DNA from: Chara braunii
Lineage: Eukaryota > Streptophyta > Charophyceae > Charales > Characeae
Assembly (NCBI GenBank): GCA_003427395.1
Contig: BFEA01000088.1
Span: forward strand, 3,558,966 to 3,617,760
DNA: 58,795 bases
Direction of reading: 5' to 3'
Shown here: one piece after another, positions 51,764 to 58,795 of the stretch
How positions within the stretch are numbered: the first letter of the stretch is position 1
Layout: each line of letters begins with the position of its first letter
The notes under the pieces: model-generated
What the model saw: the letters and a program-made list of their open reading frames with translations, nothing else
Told to the model about the DNA's origin: nothing
Database searches by the model: none
Translations under genes and position numbers: made by a program

Positions 51764-52226
51764 GGAGCGGCAATTTCGCTACGACATTCAGCAGGTGAAC
51801 GTGGCCGCGCCCAGGATCGCCGACCTGGCGACATACTCGTTGCTCTGTGAGAGACTGACGTACGCGGGGGTGTACGTGGATGTGACGCAACTGCCCAGGC
51901 GGGAGATGACTCGGGTGTTTATCGAGTTTCACGCGCTCCAGGTGGCACCCAACTTCGTGCATAGCACCGCCACCTTTATTGGCGATTTGACGATCTTGGC
52001 GCAGGAGCATCAGGACCCGGTGCGCAATTTTGTGCGCGACTACGCGGTGCAGGTGGCGAGATCGGTGGCCAGAGTGCAAGGACGGGGAGGACATCAATTC
52101 ACAGCCCACGACACGCTGTTGCGTCGGGCAGAGGACGGGTCGATTGCGCTAGTACCCCAGCTCGTGGGACTTCTTCCTCCTGCCGCACCTGTCAACATCC
52201 AATCTATTCCTCCTCCTCCATACTAA
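51678..52226 (+). CDS. Accessory ORF A after integrase, 182 aa, unknown
   Basis: ATG 51678 overlaps the last 86 bases of the integrase frame. The protein is a mixed alpha/beta-looking soluble sequence (YPLEHFQTSIADCLLWHQF, RLTYAGVYVDVTQLPRREM, TATFIGDLTILAQEHQDPV) with a proline-rich end. I see no signal peptide, membrane helix, zinc motif or known fold. The frame is intact, and codon use and GC content match gag. The same start context (GCAGGATGA) survives at 22762-22771 in copy 1, where the ORF itself is lost. Its position is that of env in retroviruses, but nothing looks env-like. Confidence 0.75.
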   Translation: MNHRQQEYYPLEHFQTSIADCLLWHQFNEERQFRYDIQQVNVAAPRIADLATYSLLCERLTYAGVYVDVTQLPRREMTRVFIEFHALQVAPNFVHSTATFIGDLTILAQEHQDPVRNFVRDYAVQVARSVARVQGRGGHQFTAHDTLLRRAEDGSIALVPQLVGLLPPAAPVNIQSIPPPPY

Positions 52227-53513
52227 ATGCCTCCCTTCTTTTCTTACACCACTCTCCCTTACCAACTCACGGCGGACCCCTATACTATGCGAGAGTTCCA
52301 GGAATACTTGGTGGAGTTGACCGACGTGGAGCCGCTGCCCTTCGCAGACGAAGACGCGTGGGAGTTGCATCGCGCGCTGTATCAATCGGTGGTGCTGGGC
52401 ATGTTCCGATTCTCCCTCGAGCACGACGAGCACAACATCGGGGAACACTTCGTCGTCTATTACATCATCACGCGGCCCAAGCCGGCGCAGAAGGAAGGTA
52501 CGGTGGCGTTGTATCCGTTTGGGAAGTTTCAGACGAAAGATTTGGGGCTGCTGGAGCTCATACATCTTGAGCTCCTCTCCATCGCGCAAGTGATCGCGAG
52601 CGAGGAAGAGGATATCAAGCCGCGATTGCGGACACCATCGGCCCCGCGAAGGACGTTCAATGCGGTCATGGTTCCAGACTACATTGCGCAGTACGAGGAA
52701 AAAGTGGTGGATTTCCGCGACGAGAAGCCGTTGCGGCCTCCCTCGTCGTATCCAAGACCTGCGCCGCCGAAGGCCCCCAGGCGGACGCCGAAGAGGAAGC
52801 GACGACATCCATCGCCCGGAGCGCAAGACCGTCGAGTTGGTGGGGGCGAGGAAGTGGTTCAGCCCGTGCACGCGCGAAGTCCAGATCCTGTCCCTGCGAG
52901 TGCGGCAACATTGGTAGAGGAGCCTGTTATGCCATCGCCACCCATCCCGCGCCTGCCCGACCTCAATCTTGATGGAGCCAGGCCATCAGCAGCCGCAGCA
53001 GGAAGAAGCCGAGTGGGATTACCGTATCCCGCCTCCCGTCTGCCCGTCCTCGCGGGACCTTTCCGCTTCCGCCAGCCACCCCGGGGTGCCCCGGTCACAT
53101 TAGCAGTTCCTCCGAGCCGGACGGTCCACCCGACAGAGTTGGGCTTCAGGGTGGAGCCCACCACCATCAGGCTCGAGGCCATCGCGGGGGTGCCACGTCC
53201 TGATCCGGCATGGGAGCCATATTTTACACCCCCTTTTCACGCGTGTATAGAGGCGAGGATGATTGGGACGCTCATCTACGAGACCGGGCAGCGTCCCAAT
53301 GCGATGTATCATTTTCTCATCTTCGCGGCGCAAAAGCGGGAGCGGCAGCCCTACACCAAGACTCATCTGGTTAAGACGGGACCCGAACCCCGATCGGTGC
53401 GCAAACGTGTGGTGCGAGCGGTGGCGGATCTGGCGTCCTATCTCATGTGCCGGGGGCCTTCCTCAATCCGTCGTTCGTCCAGCACCACTTCCATGAAGTG
53501 GATGCGCCAATGA
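52227..53513 (+). CDS. Accessory ORF B, 428 aa, unknown
   Basis: ATG 52227 follows the ORF A stop with no gap (TAA-ATG). Residues ~1-150 look folded (MREFQEYLVELTDVEPLPF, VVLGMFRFSLEHDEHNIGEH, LLELIHLELLSIAQVIASEEE). Residues ~165-200 are basic and proline-rich with KRKRR, a possible nuclear localisation signal. Residues ~215-310 are Pro/Ala-rich. The end holds a second folded-looking part (PDPAWEPYFTPPFHACIEARMIGTLI). A frameshift near 53450 (a GGGGG run) is likely, because another frame reads FVQHHFHEVDAPMTPATMAA and stops at 53585-53587. Function is unknown. No transmembrane segment argues for an envelope. Confidence 0.75.
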   Translation: MPPFFSYTTLPYQLTADPYTMREFQEYLVELTDVEPLPFADEDAWELHRALYQSVVLGMFRFSLEHDEHNIGEHFVVYYIITRPKPAQKEGTVALYPFGKFQTKDLGLLELIHLELLSIAQVIASEEEDIKPRLRTPSAPRRTFNAVMVPDYIAQYEEKVVDFRDEKPLRPPSSYPRPAPPKAPRRTPKRKRRHPSPGAQDRRVGGGEEVVQPVHARSPDPVPASAATLVEEPVMPSPPIPRLPDLNLDGARPSAAAAGRSRVGLPYPASRLPVLAGPFRFRQPPRGAPVTLAVPPSRTVHPTELGFRVEPTTIRLEAIAGVPRPDPAWEPYFTPPFHACIEARMIGTLIYETGQRPNAMYHFLIFAAQKRERQPYTKTHLVKTGPEPRSVRKRVVRAVADLASYLMCRGPSSIRRSSSTTSMKWMRQ

Positions 53514-53645
53514 CTCCCGCAACAATGGCCGCCTTCCTTCCACCTATTCCACCCCCTTTTAATCCCGATATCGATCACTTCGTCTGATCATCCTCGTCTT
53601 CATCTCCCCTCTTTTCCTTTCTTCCTTTCTCTCGTTTTCTACTCT

Positions 53646-53662
53646 GAGGGGGGGGAGCAAAG
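53646..53662 (+). promoter_or_regulatory. Polypurine tract
   Basis: GAGGGGGGGGAGCAAAG is an all-purine run except one C. It lies after the last ORF and before the 3' LTR, where plus-strand DNA synthesis is primed. The 3' LTR should start just after it, near 53663, though no TG dinucleotide sits exactly there. Confidence 0.6.
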
Positions 53663-56133
53663 TTCGCGCGTCGAATCGCGCTGTGTAAAAAAGGCCGCCC
53701 GATCGGGCCAGCCGACGATGAAAAGGCCGCCCGATCGGATGTATACTATGGGAGGAGGGAGGATGCAGAATGCATCCACGTAGTTTAGGAGGATGATCGG
53801 GCCAGCTGACGATGAAGAGGCCGCCCGATCATCCAAGACATGATGACATCAGCAGTCGGGAGACTGCTAATTTTTCGGAACCCCCTGCGCATCACAGATG
53901 TGATAAGCCCAGATCCGTACCGCGCGGCTTTCCGTATCCTTGAAGGAAAATCCTCCGAAAGCCCTGAAGTACGGACCTGAATGAGAGGGGTTTTCCTTTT
54001 TTTTTGCTTCGTTCTTCTTCTTTTTTTTCTTTTCAGACGGCTTTTCGCTTTCTTTGGTTAATGATTCCCGCGCGGCTGAATGGCGGCCGAACCAAGAAAC
54101 GGTTTCGGTCAGGACTTTTCGGGAATTTGAATTTTGCGCACGCAGCTGGGCTTCGAATTCCGCAAGCGCTTTGCACCCCCGTTTCTTACTTCGCATCCGC
54201 GCGCCATCTTCCTTTCTTGCTGCGCGCGCCTCCCCCATGCCGGACCCTTCGTCTCCCCACACGCAAAGCTCGATCCTTACCCCGTCTTCCTCCGCGAGTG
54301 ATTGGCTGCGTAGTTGGGATGCTCGGATCAATGTGGAGAGCGGGAAAACGCGCACCACTTGAACGAACACCCCAATCACGTGTGGCCAATACGACTCTGC
54401 GAAGTCGAACCCTCGACTCCCCACCTTTCTCTGTCCTGCTCATCTACAACCTGCGCCGCCCGCACCTCGCGCTGACAACCCGCCGCCTCCCGTGCTATAA
54501 ATTCTCGCAACCCCCTCCTCTCCCTCTCTTTGATCTCGGCTGCAATGCTGCGCGAGCTATGCGCGAAGTGCGCGACGCCGAACAGGCTCGACGAGCCCAA
54601 GGACGGGCGGAGTGACGACGCGGGGTGGGCCCGCGGTAGACTCGGGGCAAAGCAGTCGGAGGGACTGAGCAGTGGTGGAGATTGGACGCCGATTGCGACA
54701 GGGCCTTGTGGCTATGGTGGTCGGTGATCTTGGGAAGTTTTGAAGGCTGCGCCTGGGGGCGGCAGTCAGTTGGGAATTTTTGTATGCAAGAAGGACTCAC
54801 TTTTATCTCCATTGCTGCTTTGTCTACGCATGATGTGTGTGTGAGGCCCCGAGTGATGGGAGCTTGTCGTACACATGAGTAATGTCGAAAGTCTATGGAT
54901 GATGGGATGTCCTGCCAATGGTTGTTGATTGCATGCATGTATGCGTGTACGTACTTATCCGGGCGGGGACGGGGGAATTGAACTGGATGACCGTCTGCTN
55001 GAGGAGTATGAGTGCGTTAATCCCGTTGTTCCCCTCCCTTCCGCGGCCCTTTCCTGCGCGCATGCGCGGTCTCGGGGTAAATTCTTTCTCTCTCCCTCTG
55101 CCCTTCTTTTTGAATTTGTAGTCATCGTTTTTGGAGTTTCTCGTCCCCGCACCGGTGATGTCAACCTCCTGTGTCCGCGCGCGCGGTCGACGCCCCCGCA
55201 GGGGGAAGAGAACTTAGATTTCGCCATCTTCTCCCGACGCACTAACCGTGAGAGAGAAGGGTTGGACCGAGTGTTGTATGGAGACGGTGTTGGTTCGGAT
55301 GACCGGGAGCGCGGGATCTTGCCCGTGTTCATCGCTCACCTCCGATCGCCTCATTTCGCTACCGGCCTTCCCCATCGAAGATGACGACAGCGTCTACTGC
55401 AATGCAGATGTACGGCGCGCTCTGAGACGAACGGAGCAAGTGTGTTGGCGGGACCCGCCTCGGGCGTGTAATATAAGAGGAAACGGGTTTGTCCTGATTG
55501 ATCGTTTTGATTCCCCGACCTTGATATTGCCCTATACGGACTTGACGGTGTTGCCTTGGTCGGCCGCTCACGTTACGTGGTGACCGCAGTTCAACTGTCG
55601 CTGGTGTCGCCAGGGAGACTCGTGCTCCTGGCGACGGCTGGTTCTGGGATACGAGGGAGCAACACGCTTCCCCGAACTCTCCCGCAACGTGGGCGCGCTG
55701 CCCGCTCAGTTTCGAACTTGGGTGCCCGCGGTCTCTCCCGCCGTTTCGCCCTCTCGGGAAATTCCGCGCGGACTTTATGAGTCCGATGCCGAGGCCTGAA
55801 GGCCTCGAACCCACCACCTATACATCAAACCCACGTCGGCCGGGTTTCCGGTCTTCCGCCGCCATGGCCTTCTCCCCCTGACGCCTTTTCCCGTTTTGAT
55901 TCACGACGGCAGTTTGCTTTTGCGGAACCATTCTGATTTTATCGCTCCGAAGTGACCCGACCTCCACGGGACTCTGTGGCGACAGTTCGATTCCGGGGTA
56001 ACCTCCGGCTCGAAACGAGAGCCTCCCGTTCTGACCGGGAGACTCAACCCCCACGGTCAAAAGTCCTCGGCCACGCCCCTCCTAGAACTCTGATCGGCGA
56101 CCCCGTAGGGGAAGCCGCGAGGGGGCGTGAGGT
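53663..56133 (+). repeat. 3' LTR, ~2.47 kb (left edge inferred)
   Basis: Bases 54260-56133 match the 5' LTR. The extra 53663-54259 is assigned to the LTR because it follows the polypurine tract. It contains short direct repeats (GGCCGCCCGATCGGGCCAGC, then GACGATGAAAAGG, at about 53690-53740 and again about 53795-53833) of the kind seen at LTR starts. It carries the same G-box, CCAAT and TATA elements, and an N at 55000 that corresponds to the N at 44461. It ends GGGGGCGTGAGGT. Confidence 0.8.
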
Positions 56134-56289
56134 TGCGCATCACAGAACAGACCTATCATTTTACTTCAAGGTATCCTCGGTTGGTCGCCGACCAGGTCTA
56201 TAATCGGAGGCCATCCATCTACAACTCACCCAGTCACGGCGTCAGGTCAGGTGCAGGCACACTGACTGGTGAGCACAGTGGAATCGTGT
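56134..56289. other. Flanking sequence after the 3' LTR
   Basis: It begins with TGCGCATCACAGA, identical to 53886-53898 within the 3' LTR region. No other feature is seen. Confidence 0.5.
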
Positions 56290-56615
56290 GGATGATAGAG
56301 CTGAAGGCGTTTGATTGATGGCAGATCCGTACCCTTGGCGTCAGCCCCCTCTTCACCGAGTTCACCTGTCCTCTGACGATCCTGCTGTCTTTATTTGCCA
56401 ACTTCTTTACCCCTCGTTGATCCCGCTGCTGTTAGAAGCATAGCGAAGTGGTTGGAGGGAGTGCATTTTTCAAAGCGGACTCCCCTTGGATTCCAAGGGC
56501 CCGGTTAGGGCCTCTGCTACGGTAGTTAGGTAACTCTAGCCTCAAAGGAGCCTTGGTATGGTACCCGTATTAGGGGAACGGCCTCTGCCATCAAACGCCT
56601 TCAGTTCTATCATCC
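56290..56615. repeat. Foldback element with ~32-bp inverted ends
   Basis: GGATGATAGAGCTGAAGGCG plus TTTGATTGATGGCAGA (56290-56324) is the reverse complement of TCTGCCATCAAACGCC plus TTCAGTTCTATCATCC (56584-56615), apart from one mismatch and three extra bases. The 260-bp interior has no ORF. It is MITE-like. No obvious target duplication. Confidence 0.7.
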
Positions 56616-57160
56616 ATGGGACAACTGTACCATAGTGGTAATAGTAGTTAGGGTAGGATAAGCAGCCAGTAGTTATGGTAGGATAACAGAGTCTGACTGA
56701 GTAGATTAGGGTAGGATAGCAGTAGTTAGGGGAGGATAGCAGTTGATTCCGCTAGGAAAGCGGCCAGTAGTTATGGTAGGATAGTAGTAATAGTTAGGGC
56801 AAATTGCAGAAATTATACCGGTTCCGAGAAGTATCTTCATGGAACCTGTATTTCTGCAATTTGGCCCAGCTATAATACTTTCTGCTACAATACATCTCGG
56901 AACCGGTATTTCTGCTACGATACATCTCGGAACTCCTATTTCTGCAATTTGCCCTGATATTTCAGCAATTTGCCCTAATAGTTCTGGTATCAGCACATCT
57001 AGCACCTGAACGGGCTGTTCTCTCAAAAAAAAAAAAAAAAAAGGATTGTAGTAATAGTAGATAGGGTAGGATAGCAGTAGTAGCTCGGTACTGTAGCGTA
57101 TGATAGTTTTAGATTCCGGTAGGTAAGCAGCCAAGAGCTGCGAGGTCTTCTTATTTTTTT
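56616..57160. repeat. Short interspersed repeats and foldbacks
   Basis: The phrase (G)TAGTTAGGGTAGGATA(A)GCAG recurs at least six times (56641-56790, 57052-57085). A hairpin at 56797-56867 pairs GGGCAAATTGCAGAAAT with ATTTCTGCAATTTGGCCC, and GGTTCC with GGAACC. Downstream, TTTCTGCTACAATACATCTC is repeated (about 56879 and 56908) before another TTTCTGCAATTTGCCC. A poly(A) run lies near 57026-57042. Confidence 0.65.
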
Positions 57161-57349
57161 TTTTGGGGTAACTTCGGCGCAGTCACGAAAACAGTTTGTA
57201 ATTGCACTTCAGGCAATCTCGCGAATACAACACACCCCCAGGCGACCCCACCGGACCCAAAAAGTAGGTCATATACATTCAGCATTACCAGCCCTTTTGC
57301 CTCAACTGCAATTACAAACTCAAAACCTGACCGCGCCGTAGTTTTCTCT

Positions 57350-57505
57350 TTTTTTTTTCTTTTCTTTCTCACCAAATAGCCATTTTTGCAAGGCCTCTAT
57401 CCCGGGGGTGGTGAGAGAACCACCAGGATTGAGGCCTTGATTTTGAGGCTGCTCCATCTTTTGGTGGGGAGCTGCACCTGCTGGAAACCGGGCCCAGCGT
57501 CCCTT
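57350..57505 (-). repeat. Dispersed poly(A) repeat family A, copy 5 (long form)
   Basis: A T-rich start (57349-57370) is followed by CTATCCCGGGGGTGGTGAG, CCAGGATTGAGGCCTTG and GCTGCTCCATCTTTTGGTGG, ending CACCTGCTGGAAACCGGG and CCCAGCGTCCC. It matches the 32.3-kb copy along its length. Confidence 0.7.
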
Positions 57506-57898
57506 AGATACAACCATCCATTTTACAAATGCGAATTCGTCGGTTTTTATGGGGCTGTGGCCATTCCTATATCCCTTCCCCGTTGAACAGACCTGCAGGT
57601 TTCATACCTGTAAGCTAAGCTGGATGATGCTTCCAGATACTCCCGGGCTCCCAGGGCCATGTCCCACTTGTAGAGGTTTTGTTCTGGTTTCGAGTATACA
57701 TGGCTACCTGCCATCCGATCTGAGAATCTCACGGCTGCAGTGTGAGCACGTCGAAAAATACACGGAACATAAACTAAACCCCCGCTGGTGGGACAAGGAT
57801 CCCGGAGTAATGCGAGGACCCCAACCTCAGTTATTGAATTTAAATGAAATTGACACTGGTTTGATTAAAAAAAAAAGATAAAGAAGCATAGCGAACTC

Positions 57899-58029
57899 AC
57901 AGAAGTAGATTTTTGTCTGTGTGGCCAAGTGGTAAGGCATTCACTTATGAATACAGACTTGCCTTGAGGTGAATTTGTTTCAGCGGAAGAACGTTGGTTC
58001 GGATCCAACCACAGACAGAAGTAGATTTT
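57899..58029 (+). mobile_element. Retroposed tRNA-like sequence with target duplication
   Basis: The segment 57915-58016 folds like a tRNA. Acceptor GTCTGTG/CACAGAC (7 bp) encloses a D-arm with box A TGGCCAAGTGG and a T-arm GTTGG-TTCGGAT-CCAAC (box B). The middle (57938-57990) fits anticodon stem TTCAC/GTGAA with an enlarged 24-base loop, plus a long variable arm, as in an intron-bearing type II (Leu/Ser-like) tRNA. ACAGAAGTAGATTTT flanks it exactly (57899-57913 and 58015-58029), overlapping the last two tRNA bases. This indicates insertion as a unit. Whether it is still transcribed is unknown. Confidence 0.7.
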
Positions 58030-58239
58030 CCACCAATTATCCCTCGGAAACTGCCGGGCAACACACAAGACAACAGTTACTCGAAGATGTTTATCCTTTT
58101 TCTTTTCCCTATTTTTCATTTCTTGGTCCTTTGTCACGTCCTAGAAGTCCTCCCAACTTCAGCTGTAAATCTCCTGCAACCCAATACAGGCATCTCAACT
58201 GCGCAGTTCGGATTCTGAAGTGAACACCTCTCCTCTACA
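58030..58239. other. Unrecognised sequence
   Basis: T-rich with no gene seen. Confidence 0.4.
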
Positions 58240-58406
58240 GGGGCCTGGTCCCTTCAGCAAAGAGGATTGGATTTGAATCCGGAATCTGGACATGTTGTGG
58301 ACTCGTGCAGAGAATTGCGCTGGATCTGCTTTTCTGCGTCTCTGCCCAAATCACATCCAGATTCATGAATTAAACGCCATCCTCTTTGCATATGGGACCA
58401 GGCCCC
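58240..58406. repeat. Foldback hairpin element, family member 2
   Basis: Terminal GGGGCCTGGTCCC (58240-58252) pairs with GGGACCAGGCCCC (58394-58406). Inside are GCAAAGAGGA (58257-58266) with TCCTCTTTGC (58380-58389) and GAATCTGGA (58282-58290) with TCCAGATTC (58356-58364). The inner two arm pairs are the same as in 24783-24914, showing a mobile foldback family. Confidence 0.75.
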
Positions 58407-58795
58407 AGGACTCTTGATCGCATACTTGGATTTCCCACGTAAATCAGGACTCCTCCAAGCGCCCTCTATTTGTGTCGGGAAATGTTATAAACGCCCCTGC
58501 GAGAAAACCTTTGTATTCGTTTGGCAATGCCCCCTAATAGGGCAAGAAGTGCGCTAAGACCCAAAAGGAGGACTTTTCGCGTCACGTTTGCAGCCTGGCT
58601 GGGGCCAGTCACGTCCTCTGTGCAAATATGATGGAAAAGTGGGTGTTTTTTTTTTCTTTCTTTTTTTTCTTTTTTTGGACCATTTCTCGATTTATGCGTT
58701 TCATCCTTGCGCACGGTTTTCTTGCAGTGGGCGGAAAAGTGTTTTTTTTTTTTTTTTTTTTTGGACCATTTTTTCGTGGCGGCGGCCGAAACCGG
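58407..58795. other. Unrecognised sequence with T runs
   Basis: Poly(T)/T-rich runs lie at about 58646-58676 and 58741-58762, each followed by the phrase TTTTGGACCATTT. This suggests a short direct repeat or the start of another poly(A) element on the minus strand. No gene is seen. Confidence 0.4.

Larger units (their letters stand above)
43720..56133 (+). mobile_element. Near-complete Ty3/gypsy LTR retrotransposon, ~12.4 kb
   Basis: Order: 5' LTR (43720-45590, start missing), iMet primer binding site, gag-protease (45781-47796), RT-RNase H (47860-49926, one stop), PHD-like finger plus integrase (49934-51763, two stops), accessory ORF A (51678-52226), accessory ORF B (52227-53513), polypurine tract (53646-53662), 3' LTR (to 56133). 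Protease-RT-RNaseH-integrase order defines Ty3/gypsy. The LTR copies look nearly identical by eye, suggesting recent insertion, though shared Ns warn of repeat collapse. No target-site duplication is visible, because the left end is truncated at a LINE junction. Confidence 0.92.

Noticed and set aside
52149-52871. Reverse-strand 240-aa ORF
   Set aside because: It is a shadow of accessory ORF B, whose plus-strand frame continues the element's gene order.

Overview
This window looks like nuclear DNA of a large, repeat-rich streptophyte genome. It holds Ty3/gypsy-type retroelements primed by initiator methionine tRNA, non-LTR retrotransposon pieces, tRNA-headed SINEs, foldback elements, many microsatellites and poly(A/T) runs, a short plastid atpE fragment, and assembly scars (a 184-base N gap, single Ns, a sequencing-adapter junction). 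The gag/protease sequence style at 6.5-9.6 kb resembles charophyte (Chara-like) retroelement proteins as I remember them. That assignment is inference, because no host marker gene is present.

Layout. 1-5.8 kb: mostly unrecognised, with one coding-like reverse-strand stretch. 5.9-10.2 kb: a decayed LTR-retrotransposon gag-protease segment whose leader repeat recurs at 17.2-17.6 kb. 10.2-13.4 kb: no recognisable gene. 13.5-14.9 kb: a striking array of about 62-bp units. Each unit folds into a hairpin with a constant core and an outer stem that differs from unit to unit yet stays complementary. A mate-pair adapter at 14357-14394 interrupts it. 16.87-17.01 kb: four consecutive perfect hairpins. 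18.2-18.7 and 19.1-19.9 kb: tandem repeats of about 246 and 171 bp. 20.2-22.7 kb: a pol fragment of the same Ty3/gypsy family as the large element further on. 22.7-34 kb: foldback elements, SINEs, miRNA-precursor-like hairpins, one plausible host exon (26.5-27.1 kb, membrane plus zinc-ribbon-like) and a frameshifted coding-like block (29.9-30.7 kb). 34.6-37.7 kb: a dead LINE on the minus strand with an insertion. 39.4-41.4 kb: tRNA-derived SINEs, two with clear target-site duplications. 41.7-43.7 kb: LTR-like sequence holding a plastid atpE fragment, then a LINE ORF1. 43.7-56.1 kb: a nearly complete Ty3/gypsy element. 56.1-58.8 kb: more foldbacks, a dispersed poly(A) repeat and a retroposed tRNA-like sequence.

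The large element has, in order, a 5' LTR, an iMet-type primer binding site, gag with a CCHC knuckle plus aspartic protease, RT-RNase H, a separate ORF carrying a PHD-like C4HC3 finger fused to integrase, two extra ORFs in the position where retroviruses carry env, a polypurine tract and a 3' LTR. The PHD-like finger and the ORF break before it recur in the 20-22 kb copy, so they are family traits. Stop codons and missing catalytic residues show that neither copy is autonomous as assembled.

The most unusual signal is the covarying hairpin array at 13.5-14.9 kb.
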